From contig CM061130.1 of assembly GCA_030789695.1 (NCBI GenBank), forward strand, positions 8,981,860 to 9,045,859: a stretch of DNA of 64,000 nucleotides, given 5' to 3'. Below are positions 45,499 to 56,650 of the stretch, in pieces. The position numbers and the translations under genes are program-made. Source of the stretch: Scilla litardierei. Its lineage: Eukaryota; Streptophyta; Magnoliopsida; Asparagales; Asparagaceae. Under the pieces are notes generated by a model. The model did not search any database. It saw nothing but the letters and a program-made list of their open reading frames with translations, and was not told the origin of the DNA. Position 1 is the first letter of the stretch; each line of letters starts with the position of its first letter.

Positions 45499-45772
45499 GT
45501 TTTTCATCAAAACACTTCTATCATGTTGTTTTGTATCCCTGTCTATACCATCACGTTTATTCCAAACATTCATTGAGCTTACTTGAATATTTCTAATCAC
45601 CTATCAATGCTTATGAAAACTATCACTGTATGAAGACACAAAGTTAGTAAAGGTGACATGAAGAATGCAACAAAAATTGAAATGGCAATAAGCTTATAAC
45701 TTTGATGAATGCTTACTCAGGATTTAGATAATTTGTGGTCACATGAACAAGCATATTAAGCTGTAATTCCCG

Positions 45773-47463
45773 TTACTTTTTAATGCTTCCCAATACCCTT
45801 TGATGCCTACTCCTTATACGATCAAAAGATTCAAAACTCGTCTCGATTTGCTTCATTGCTCTTTGCATAGTTTTATAGATGTACATCATTATAGGTTTAA
45901 CATCACTAACTAACCCTAAACATACACCATCCACATATGTAAATTGAGAGACCTTAAAAAATAAATTGCTCATTATATGGTCTGTGAGGAGGGGGAGGTC
46001 GAAGATGGCCGGGAGGAGGAGGAGGAGGCCTGAGACGAGGGTTGGGAGGAGGGGGAGGTCTCTCAATTTACATGTTGATTAATTTAACATCACTAGCTAA
46101 TTCTTTGGTGTGACCCATACTCTCAAATACTTTCATCTTCTCTAAGAGCAATGCCACTGTTTCTCTCAAGTCCGCGTTATCATTATTTCTTCTGCGCTTT
46201 TCACTTGGGAAACAATCTTTTACTGACGGCCCGAATCCATAACCTCTAACCCGTCCAGGATACTCTGGGACATTTAAGACTCGAGAAAGTATATCCTGCG
46301 AGTCCTGTAACTGATCATGTGATGTAGTTTGTGAAATGGTCTCCTGGCACATAAATTTGAAAGGTAACATGTACATCATTAGTGATAAAATAAGAAAATA
46401 ATAAAAGAACTAGAGTAAAATGATATCATACTTACAATTTTCTCACACACTTGCTGAACATTTTCATTATCAACCACTCCTAACTTATTTACACGAGCAC
46501 CCTTCCATAAATCATGACGGGCTATGGATGTGTCATTTGATTCTGACTCCTTTAACTGTACATTCAGACAATTAAGATAATTAATAAATTGATTGAAAAT
46601 CATTTCTAACATCTTGTACGTTATATCTTTTGCATACTTACCATCTTTTGCTCAAGGCGTGCGTAACCCATACGGCCCTTTCTATATGGGTACATATGAT
46701 TTAATGCTCTTTTTCGATTTTGAGTACTTCGCATCTATTTAGGCACAAAGCAACTATATTAATACAAAGTAATATGTTTAGTCAGATTCCTCAAAATAAG
46801 TAACATTACCTTAAATTCATCGCAATGACGTTTAGCAACAAACGCTCTCCATTGATCTTCAGATATGAAAGGATACTCATGTGGAGGATGCTCAATAACA
46901 CTACCACTTTCATCATAAACATAATTCTTTGTTAAGTAGGTTCTGAAATTTCTACAAAGTTTGCCTGCTTCTTTAAGAATATATCTCCGATGACTATCAT
47001 CAACAATGAAAGATGTCTACAAAAGTGTGCTCAATTGTGTTAGTATGTTTGTATAAGAATAAAAACATATGAGAGTATGTATATTACATGTATATCCTTC
47101 CAGATGTTTTCTTTCACTACTTTTAAAGCCGACGATTTCCAGTTATCACATGTTATTGGCACCATCTGTCGGGTAATTGTCCCAATATAACTCACAAATA
47201 TAGCACTGTTAGGATCAATTGGTTGACCACTATCAATCCATCCAACCTAATAACAATGATAGAATAAGAAAATGAATATATGTTGATGAAAATTAATATG
47301 ATTAAATAATAAAAACTTGTAAGTAGAATACCTTAAATGATATCCCTTTGCTGCGTGCACGAATAACTCCCTCCATAGCGGTCACTCCACGTTTAATAAC
47401 ATTTTCCTCAATATTAGGAGCATCACCATCAAGGGGAACACAGTTGTCATCACTAGAAGACAT
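45773..47463 (-). CDS. Transposase_24 (TNPA-like) protein gene, unit 2
   Basis: Copy of the gene at 38231-39921 with the same exon borders, same start (ATG at 47463) and the same foldback insert near 45938-46072. Protein-level changes are minimal: the tail has TYVDGV instead of TSVDGV. Everything said for unit 1 applies. Confidence 0.85.
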
Positions 47464-47576
47464 TTATATACAACAAAGTAAAACAACATTTAATTGTTAG
47501 TTCACAAGAAAAGATGCAAGAAAAATGAATTAAGATCAATATACATCACTCACCAGAAAAAGTCGTATGAACTTAA

Positions 47577-50500
47577 TTAGGTTAATCTTTTCCTTTTCCT
47601 TGTTGGATTAATACTTGTTTGTCCCTTCATGACATGAAATGACGGATTGACCCAAATCCCCTCATCATGATCATCTCTCATATAGAAACCATCATCTACA
47701 GTAGGATCAATATCAAGTGATTGTGATGTCCCTAAGAAAGGATCATCCTCAGTATTGATATCTTCATGTGCTTGGCTACGACAGTCATTTAATTTGTTAT
47801 TCAACAACACAATGGACCACTTCACATCAGTGGGATCTGTGACATAGAATACTTGTTGAGCTTGCGAAGCTAAAATAAAAGGCTCGTCCTTATACCCCTC
47901 CCTATTGAGATCCACCCGCATGAACCCTAACTCATCAATTTGAACCCCATTATTGTTGTCTGCCCACTTACAACCAAACACAGCCAATCGAAACATACTA
48001 TAATCCAACTCCCATATGCGTTCAATAACACCAAAGTATGACATATTTGCATATATGGGATTTCTGTCTTTTGCACTAGAGATGTGCATAGATTCAGCTA
48101 CAAGAGTCACTCCACTGTTTTGCATTGTACTTTGATCATCATGATCTTTAGTGTAGAATGTGTACACGTTAATAAGGTAACCATTGTGAGAAAAAACGTG
48201 TACACTTGGACCATTTGCTAACCATCTCAATCTATCTGAAACTGAAGCTCTATTTATAGCCAACTCTCCAAAGACTTGTTCTTTCAGCCATGTTATAAAA
48301 GACCGATTGTGTTCTCTTGTTACCCAATTCTCATTCCTATTTGGGTTTGAATTTCGAAGTAGTTCCTTGTGTCTTTCAGCATACGGCTCAACTTCAACAT
48401 CATTGTGCAGAACATATAAATGTGCTTGCTCCCACTCTGTCCTTGATATGAGCACTACATCACCTCCCTTAATCCCTTCCCCTGATATTCTTCCTGTGTG
48501 ACGAGACCTTGGAAGCCCTATGGAATCAACATTGCTTAGGTACTCTGTACAAAATTCAACAGCTTCTTCAACTATGTAACGCTCAACCATACAACCTTCT
48601 GGTCGACTACGGTTTTTCACATACCCTTTTAATATCTTCATATAGCGCTCGATCGGGTACATCCATCTCATATAGGCTGGTCCACACAATTGTGTCTCTC
48701 TAACCAGGTGAACAGTCAGATGAACCATTATGTCAAAGAAGGATGGTGGTAAATACATCTCAAGCTCACACAATGTGACAACAATTTCTTTTTGCAATGC
48801 CGGTAACTTTCCAGGATCAATAACTTTACTGCAAATTGCCCTGAAGAAGAAACATAGTTTTGTGATGGTCACCCTCACCTTTTTTGGCAAAATGGAACGT
48901 ATACCCACTGGTAGTAAATGCTCCATCAAAACATGACATTCATGAGATTTTAGACCTTTTAACTTGAGATCTTTCATAGATACGAGGCTTCTAATGTTTG
49001 ACGAGTATCCCTCTGGAACTTTAACTCCATCGAGAAACTTACAAAAAACTTTTTTTTCTTTCCTAGATAGAGTATGAGCTGCAGGAGGTAGATATGTACG
49101 CTTTCCCTTCTTTACCGGTCCCAATTCTATCCTCATTCCCATACTTACCATGTCCAACCTCGCATTTATCCCATCTTTACTCTTTCCTGGAACATTAAGC
49201 AACATCCCGATAACACTTTCAAAAACATTCTTTTCAATATGCATCACATCAAGGAAATGTCTTACATACAATGACTTCCAATATGGTAATTCAAAGAAAA
49301 TAGAGTTTTTCTTCCACCCGCTGGTGACAAGTTCTCCTGCAAATGGCTTACCAAAATTACTACTTAAATTCTTTACCTTTTCAAACAGCTTATCACCGGT
49401 CAATGGAACAGGAGCTCTACATTCCTCTGTATTCCCATTGAATGCTTTCCTCAACCACCGGTAACGATGCCTCACGGGTAAAAATCTACGATGTCCGAGG
49501 AAGACATTCTTCTTACAATGTTCCAACCGCATCCAATACGTACTCTCTTCACATAAAGGGCATGCACACTTTCCTTTGATACTATATCCTGACAGATTAC
49601 CATATGCTGGAAAATCATTAATTGTGCCAAATAACATAGCCCTCAAGTTGAAATTCTCTTTCTTGTACCCATCGTACACCTCTACACCTGTGTCCCACAT
49701 TTGTTTCAAATCTTCAATTAACGGAGACAAGTATATGTCTATATCTTTTCCTGGTTGTTTAGGCCCAGAAATTAACATAGACAACATCATGTACTTGCGC
49801 TTCATGCATAACCATGGAGGTAGATTATAAATCATCAAAATCACTGGCCATGTACTGTGGGAACTACTTTGAATACCATGTGGGTTCATTCCATCGGTAG
49901 ACAATGCAATTCGTAGGTTTCTTGCTTCTTCCCCAAATTCAGGATAATCGTGATCAAATTTTTTCCATTGAGGAGAATCTGTCGGGTTACGGAACATGCC
50001 ATCTTTAATCCGTTCATTTAAATGCCACGTCAAGTGTTTTGCATCTTCTGGACTGCGATACATGCGCCTAAATCTCGGTATTATGGGGAAATACCATGCC
50101 ACCTTCACTGGAGTTGATTCTTTTCTTTTATATCGTGAGGCATTACATTTAGGACACATGTTTAACGATGCAAATTCATTACGAAATAAGATGCAATCGT
50201 TAGGACAAGCATGAATCCTCTCATAGCTCATGCCTATAGAGCATAACATTCGCTTAGCCTCATATGTTCGACTAGGAAGCACATTATCTTCTGGCAACAT
50301 ATCATTTAGAATTATGAGTAACTCTGTGAAGCTCTTATCAGACCATCCATTGCTCGCTTTCAAGTTATACAATTTTAATACCGCCGACAATCGGTTGAAC
50401 TTAGTACAACCACTGTACAATGGCTTCTCCGCATCACTTACCAACCTCGTAAACATTTCAGGACAATCCCGGAGATCCTCTTCAACCATATTTGCCAGCT

Positions 50501-50816
50501 CTTCTAGGTGATCGTCATCATATGTATTTGTGTTTGTATCACTTGTAGCATACCTCTATGTACTTCCAAATTCACTGCACTCTTCTCTTGTCTCACCATG
50601 CCTTGTCCAACATGTATAACTTCGATCAACTCCATTGCACACTAAATGATCTTTCAACTCATCCTCGCTAACTCCCCTTGCATAGCAACACTTTAAACAG
50701 GGGCATATGATTTTCCTTGGATTTTCTGCATGATCAACTGCAAATCTAATGAACTCTTTCACTCCATCCTCGTATTCTTTCAATAAACGATTTGCAGACA
50801 TCCATTTTCGATCCAT
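47577..50816 (-). CDS. TNP2-like CACTA transposase, unit 2, same in-frame TAG
   Basis: Second full transposase copy, start Met at 50816, end at 47577. It carries the identical TAG (50556-50558) between the Transpos_assoc and Transposase_21 domains. The only protein difference from unit 1 that I found is Met for Thr in VFESVIG(T/M)LLNVPG (codon near 49204). The shared stop predates the duplication. Two near-identical copies side by side would be prone to unequal exchange. Confidence 0.92.
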
Positions 50817-51956
50817 ATTTATCAATCTAACAAAAAAATTATTAACATTAGTTATTTTGTTATTTGAGAGGTGAAGGTCTGAATGAAAGTAGAAGGCTAA
50901 CCTGGAGATAAAACAAGCAGATGGCAATAGCACCGTTATATCAAAGTAGGCCTCAGAGAAGACCAATCACAAAAGTATTTACTCCTGCAAGTAACACGAA
51001 GTTGTTTTTAGTTATATATATAATAGCACCTAATAGTAAAATAATCTATAAACCATTTTCTTTTGTCAAAAAGAGGCAAAGCGATTTCATATTTACATTA
51101 TGTTTTACATGAATAAAGATCTTGTGTTTTTAGATATATATATGAGTATGTTAATACATGAATACATGCTAAACATACCAAATCGAAATAGTGTAGACTA
51201 GCATGCTTTTAGATATATATATGAGTAAACTACATACCGTTTGAGAAATATTCATGTATATATCCTAGAAGTATTTGCAGCAAAAAAAATACCCTCTTTT
51301 CATCTCTCAATCACTCTGCTCTTGAATATTTGATATGCTTTTAGATATATATATGTGTTAGCTTTGAAAATGAGATAATTGTTGGGGTACAATTGATTCA
51401 GTTCCTGGAGGTCTAAATTCATAGAAGATGAAAGGATAACAACCAATCTTATGGTCAAGAAAGATGCCGTAAGTACCCACCTAAACAGATGTTAAACCCT
51501 AAACAACAATTCTTATTTGTTCTTGGTGTATGTTTATTAGCTTTAATTCTCCTCTCATTACTACTACAAACTCCTTAAAGACTTTCAATTTTCCTAGCAT
51601 ACCTTGGGCCTTGGGTTTTCAATAGTCTCTATTTCTAACATGGATCTACACAAATAGTAGAGATGAAACAAAAGATGAATCCTTTTGTTCTTATTCCTAT
51701 ATCATGATGCCAATCATCTGCTTATTCAAAACTTCATTCCTTGTTAAGTAATGATTTTGCCTTTTCCATGATGTCTAACTAGGAGAACGTTTACATCATT
51801 TTAGCATTGATGGCGCATAGATATTCCATGTTAAAATTAGGGATTCTAGTTTGTGATGGCTATGGTAAGTCATCTTTTAAAGTTTAACCATTTTAAAAAT
51901 AAACCTGAACATGAATATAATAGTTGGACACATAATTATTTCACAAAATCCAAATT
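50817..51956 (-). promoter_or_regulatory. TNP2 upstream region, unit 2
   Basis: Copy of 43275-44415 with the same three TTTAGATATATATATG words. It ends at the junction with the partial third unit. Confidence 0.5.
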
Positions 51957-53514
51957 ATTAAACCAAGTTCATGACCACTCAAGCCAATCTAATTAAATAT
52001 TTCTAATCAATTCATCATCATCCTTACCATGTTAATGACCAATCATGTTCCTCTTCTTTAGCCGCAAACTCCTCTCCCCCCTGCACATTTTGTTCTTTTA
52101 GTTTACTTTCTTTATTCTAATTTCACTATATGTTTGCATCTTAACAATACTTGGGGGAGAAAATCTGTATGTTAAATAAAAATTAGAATACATTGAGGAT
52201 TTGATTACAATTTACTACTGCAAGAAATTATAGCAAGTATTTATTAGTTTACTATATTCTCGGTTTTCTTTTGTGTTGCACTACTTGTTGCTCATCTTCA
52301 ATTTCAAAACATTCTTGGACATCAATCCAAGTAGTTTCGGGATGCAAGATTCTTTGTTTTGACATCAAATAAGCAAATTGGATCAAATGTATCTCTGGCC
52401 TCTTAATTTTTCTTCTTCTCATATCTAATTGTATTACATGCTTAACAGAAACTAAAATATCGATTCTTAGTTGTTCTATCTATTTCTTTTTTAAGAACAT
52501 AAATGAAAACACTCTAGATTCTTTCACATCACTAGTGCTACAAGTAAGACTTAATATATAAATAGCTAATCTTTGAAGCCTCTTGCTTTTTCATAGGGGT
52601 GTAAACGGATCGGATGCAGGGTGGATACCACAATATCGAATTTGATTTTTGAATGTACTATCCAAATCTGATCCGGTATCTGATTGGATATTTGCCTATG
52701 CTATTCGTATTTGCATCCGGCAGATACTATTTGGATTTGTATATTTTCTAAATCAGATTTTTATGGAAAGTTTGTTTATAAATAATGACTGTGTTAATTT
52801 AGAGACTAATTTGTACATGTTTCAATATTTCAAATTCTTTACAATTATGATTGCATGACATATTCATTTCCCTGTATTATATACTCACATGCGAAGTGGA
52901 TAATAAACAGAGTGGATACCAAATTATCTGAAATCCACTTTGCTTTTTAGCATATATTCATCTAATATCCGATTCATATACGGATCATATACGGGTGTGG
53001 AACGTATTTGGATATTTCAGATGTCCATTTACACCTCTAGTTTTTCATCAAAACACTTCTATCATGTTGTTTTGTATCCCTGTCTATACCATCACGTTTA
53101 TTCCAAACATTCATTGAGCTTACTTGAATATTTCTAATCACCTATCAATGCTTATGAAAACTATCACTGTATGAAGACACAAAGTTAGTAAAGGTGACAT
53201 GAAGAATGCAACAAAAATTGAAATGGCAATAAGCTTATAACTTTGATGAATGCTTACTCAGGATTTAGATAATTTGTGGTCACATGAACAAGCATATTAA
53301 GCTGTAATTCCCGTTACTTTTTAATGCTTCCCAATACCCTTTGATGCCTACTCCTTATACGATCAAAAGATTCAAAACTCGTCTCGATTTGCTTCATTGC
53401 TCTTTGCATAGTTTTATAGATGTAAATCATTATAGGTTTAACATCACTAACTAACCCTAAACATACACCATCCACAGATGTAAATTGAGAGACCTTAAAA
53501 AATAAATTGCTCAT
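51957..53514 (-). repeat. CACTA internal unit 3, partial (about 1558 bp)
   Basis: Repeats the first part of the unit: truncated Ulp1 5' exons, the hAT MITE (52594-53039) and the tail of the Transposase_24 gene (53314-53544 frame). It breaks off at AAATTGCTCAT (53514), inside the foldback region. The main Transposase_24 exons and TNP2 are missing. Confidence 0.93.
52594..53039. mobile_element. hAT-type MITE, unit 3 copy
   Basis: Third copy at the equivalent position. It shares the unit 2 variants (TCCGGCAG, TATAAATAATG), showing that units 2 and 3 are closer to each other than to unit 1. Confidence 0.88.
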
Positions 53515-53716
53515 CAACATACACCATCCACAGATGTACATCATTATACGGGAGGTCGAAGATGGCCGGGAGGAGGAGGAGGAGGCCTGAGACGAGGGTT
53601 GGGAGGAGGGGGAGGCCTGAGACGAGGGTTGGGAAATTAATTTAGGGCTCGGTTATACGAGAGGGTTACGCGGGTATCGCGAAATTGCGAACCGCTGAGC
53701 GTAAATGTATAATACC
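53515..53716. other. Rearranged junction between unit 3 and right subterminal repeats
   Basis: Immediately after the break a short copy of CATACACCATCCACAGATGT is repeated (seen already at 53462-53481). Then the GA-rich piece GGGAGGTCGAAGATGGCCGG follows, with GCCTGAGACGAGGGTTGGGA present twice. About 80 bp of unique sequence leads to the repeats. This looks like a patchwork repair joint. Confidence 0.7.
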
Positions 53717-54160
53717 TTTCACAGCGCTTGTTTCAAACAAGCGATGTTAAAGGGAGGCCTTTAACAGTGCTTGCAGATACAAGCGCTGTTAAAGGGTGGC
53801 CTTTAACAGCGCTTGTTTATGAAAGCGCTGTTAAAGGCCCCCTTTAACAACGCTTGTCTGTGAAAGCGCTGTTAAAGGGGGGCCTTTAACAGCGCTTGCA
53901 CAGACAAGCGCTGTTAAAGGGGGGGCCTTTAACAGCGCTTCTTTCTACAAGCGCTGTGTATTATCTGTGCCTCTAATACACAGCGCTTGCAGAAAGAAGC
54001 GATGTATATTATCCGACCTTTAATAGCGCTTGTAGAATGAAGCGCTGTCTATTCGCCGACCTTTAACAACGCTTGCAAAAAGAAGCGCTGTCTATTATAT
54101 GTGCCTCTAATTAACAGCGCTTATAATTGGCAAGCTCTATTAAAGGTGTGCTATTAAAGG
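53717..54160. repeat. CACTA right subterminal repeats
   Basis: Inverted units of the same kind as the left end (TTTAACAGCGCTTG ... CAAGCGCTGTTAAA), more varied: loops and flanks change (CTGTGTATTATCTGTG, GCTGTCTATT), and some units read AGCGATGT or AACGCTTG. About ten units. The right array is more diverged than the left. Confidence 0.9.
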
Positions 54161-54177
54161 TCCTTTTTGTAGTAGTG
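54149..54177. repeat. CACTA right terminal inverted repeat
   Basis: Read inward: CACTACTACAAAAAGGACCT then TTAATAGCA. Followed by target copy TGA at 54178-54180. Confidence 0.93.
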
Positions 54178-54180
54178 TGA

Positions 54181-54890
54181 CTTTGTCACTCGACTGAGTG
54201 AATCAGACACTTTCAGCACTTGAAAAAACTCTGAGTGGCCTTGCCACTCGGCCGAGTGACCATTGTCTACTCGATCGAGTGGGAAGTGATGCTCGGCCGA
54301 GTCGGTACTTTCACTAAAAATTTCGGAATCGTAATAAACTGAGCCACTCGGCCGAGTGGGCACGCCACTCGGCTGAGTGACTAACCATATATACCGACAG
54401 CTCGCGGTAAAAAAATCCCAAATTTCCCGAATTTCCCCAAACTTCACTCGAGCCTTCCCCCATTCGCCCGAAGACTCCAATTGCTCGCCCGAGCCGCACC
54501 GACCCTCCACCAAAGTCGGCGATCTCGCGTCGCCGTCCCCGCCCTCCGACCACTACTGTTGGTGCCCAGTTCACTGCGGCCATCCCCCATTTCGCCCAAT
54601 TTCTCCCCTTTCTCTCCAATCTCCATTTCGTAAGCCCCACTCAGCCCTGAATCATAATTAATCTTTATATACATCTATTACTCTTGATTTTACCCCAAAT
54701 TTATTGATATTCATTGCTAATTTGTCAATTTGTGTTTTAGGTCAGCTTGGGGGAGAATCAAGGTCTGATTCGGAGCTTTTCGGAGGAGGCGTTTCTCCAC
54801 ACGCATCCATTGCTTGCCTTCGCATCGTGCTCAGGTATACTCGCTCCTTTTATATAGCACTTTGCATTGGGAAGGCACATCTCACGGCAC
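54181..54890 (+). other. Athila internal spacer, right of CACTA
   Basis: Non-coding continuation of the interrupted Athila spacer. It holds five or six more CACTCGGCCGAGTG-type palindromes at 54185-54380 (pair 54348/54369 with a 7-bp spacer), then a C-rich and AT-rich leader before the env-position reading frame. TTTAGGTCAGCTTGGGGG at 54737 could be a splice acceptor for a subgenomic RNA, which is inference. Confidence 0.7.
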
Positions 54891-54892
54891 AT

Positions 54893-56650
54893 ATGCATCC
54901 ACGGACTAGATCACGCTCGCGGGCGCCCGCCTCGAAGCAGAAGAGGACCAGCGAGCCTGGCTCCTCTTCTGCTAAAGCGGACTTCCCGCCACCTAGCCTG
55001 CCACTACCCACACTTCCACCTCCTACCATGCCCATTCCACCACCGGTACAGCCTGTCCCCGCTTTCGACACAATGGGGATCACTTTCTGACGACGCACAA
55101 CGCGTCCGATTAGAGAGGATCTCCCATCGTTCGATTGTCTCCTCTAGGTTTGTGCACATAACAGATTTTGAGTGCCTAGGGGTATTTGAGGGCCACTCCA
55201 GTTGTATGACAACGTGGGGTAGCGTGACTTTTTGTCGGTGTCGGCGGACACTTCGTCCGTCCGACACTCGAGGTCCTTAGTTCCATTCGTAGGACTCCTG
55301 GTGGTTGATCATTTTGACTGATGGATCGTGAGTGCGAGATTACCCTCGACATGCTCCGAGCCTATTTTCAGTGGCCCCTGTCCCAGACCACTCTCGCGCT
55401 TATGGAACCATGCACATCCCCCAGCCGTCATTCGACACTCATGCCTTCTGGACACTCATCACGGGATCACCTCTCGCCTTTGACCCTAGCTGGGCCAAGG
55501 CCTCCTTTATAGTCCACCCATGCCTCCGCATTGCTCAGTGCCTTATGGCGACCACTTTTCTAGCGAGGTATAAGCCTGGGACGATGTCTATGCCTGAGCT
55601 TTACCTGCTCTACGCGATGACCAGAGCGAGAGCCTTCGAGGCCGGTGGATACGTCTTACTCCCTGCCATTCAGATAGATATAGCCAATTGGTATCTAGAC
55701 CGCATCATTATCTCTGTCGGTGCTAGGACGCCTATCTGTTGCGGCGGTCTGATTACTCTTCTGGCTCCCATATGCGGAGTTGACCTCCCAGCTAGTTTGC
55801 TACGACCCCCGGGCCCCACTTCTCTTTCTATTGATGTCATGGCCCGTATGAGGATGTTGCATCCTCATGGTCAGCACCACTGGGTTTGGCTGCATGGTCC
55901 CTTTGGCACAGATTACATGGTGCTTCCGAGCCTCGCTCGGACCTACATTGGACCCGCAGGAGGGGTATGAAGACCAGAGATGGACCTCCTCATCCCAGCC
56001 GCGTACGTGCTAGAGCCTGAGGGTGCTCAGCAGGAGCCCCTTCTCCACCCTCTGGACCCCGAGATCCCTATTCCTCAGCCTGCACCTGATTTGACCGCTC
56101 CTCCCGACACCTCTGTCTACACTTCTGTCAGTGTCGGGAGCACACTAGCTGAGTCCACCACCACCACCACCACCTCTGTGTCGCTGGCTATTGATCCCAT
56201 TTCATATGTGAGTTTTAAGAGCGCCCCCACCACTATTCTTGAGCTAGGCGAGCCTTCCCTTGTTTCCGCAGCAGAGACCCTGTCCACTCTATACTTCTCG
56301 ACCCCTGGGGAGTCATTTCCTATAGATCTCACGACCTCCCCAGTCGTCGACACTACCATATCTGCTGCAGCTGTCTTCACCGAGAGTGTCGTAACGTCTG
56401 TCCCCATTTCTGTGTCACCGACCACTCTGTCCTCCTCGTCCTCTGTCACCGTTTCAAATTCTGCTGCTGCTCACACTTCTGAGAGCATTCCTGCGTCTCA
56501 GCCTCCCACAGAGGCTGAGCATATTTTAGTGAGCACTGCACCGCACCCACACCCCGTAGTGGCACCACTTGTCACGGTAGCCTTGCTAGGCAGCCCCGTT
56601 CCCCACCTGTTCGACCCTCTGTCCCTCCTCCCCCCGACACCCTAGTTCAG
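54893..56650 (+). pseudogene. ATHILA ORF-1-type protein (env position), frameshifted
   Basis: Starts MHPRTRSRSRAPASKQKRTS at 54893, an Arg/Ser/Pro-rich basic N-terminus. A frameshift near 55075 is needed to reach QRVRLERISHRSIVSSRF, and a further change around 55280-55330 to reach the long open frame 55332-55970. That frame encodes FDTHAFWTLITGSPLAFDPS, AKASFIVHPCLRIAQCLMAT and MSMPELYLLYAMTRARAFEA, typical of the ATHILA ORF-1 family (PF03078 type). The C-terminal 220 residues (55980-56645) are Ser/Thr/Pro-rich without domains. Some authors treat this reading frame as envelope-like; I see no clear transmembrane pair. It is broken here. Confidence 0.82.

Larger units (their letters stand above)
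44416..51956 (-). repeat. CACTA internal unit 2 (7541 bp)
   Basis: Almost identical to unit 1. Differences I saw include a T in place of G near 45937 (ACATATG), one Thr-to-Met change in the transposase, a base change near 46753 and one missing A near 51920. The near identity means the duplication is very recent, well after the CACTA coding lesions arose. Confidence 0.95.
29984..54177 (-). mobile_element. Complete CACTA (En/Spm) transposon, 24,194 bp
   Basis: Starts CACTACTACAAAATGGACCT and ends, read inward, CACTACTACAAAAAGGACCT, flanked by the 3-bp duplication TGA (29981-29983 and 54178-54180). It codes on the minus strand: TNP2-like transposase, Transposase_24 gene and Ulp1-like protease, with a 7.54-kb block repeated head to tail (units at 36874-44415, 44416-51956 and a partial 51957-53514). 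Subterminal inverted repeats fill both ends. It also carries a host LRR gene fragment and hAT MITEs. It sits inside the Athila element, in the spacer before the ATHILA ORF-1 region. Typical autonomous CACTA elements are about 8-20 kb; the extra length here comes from the internal duplication and captured DNA. Confidence 0.95.
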
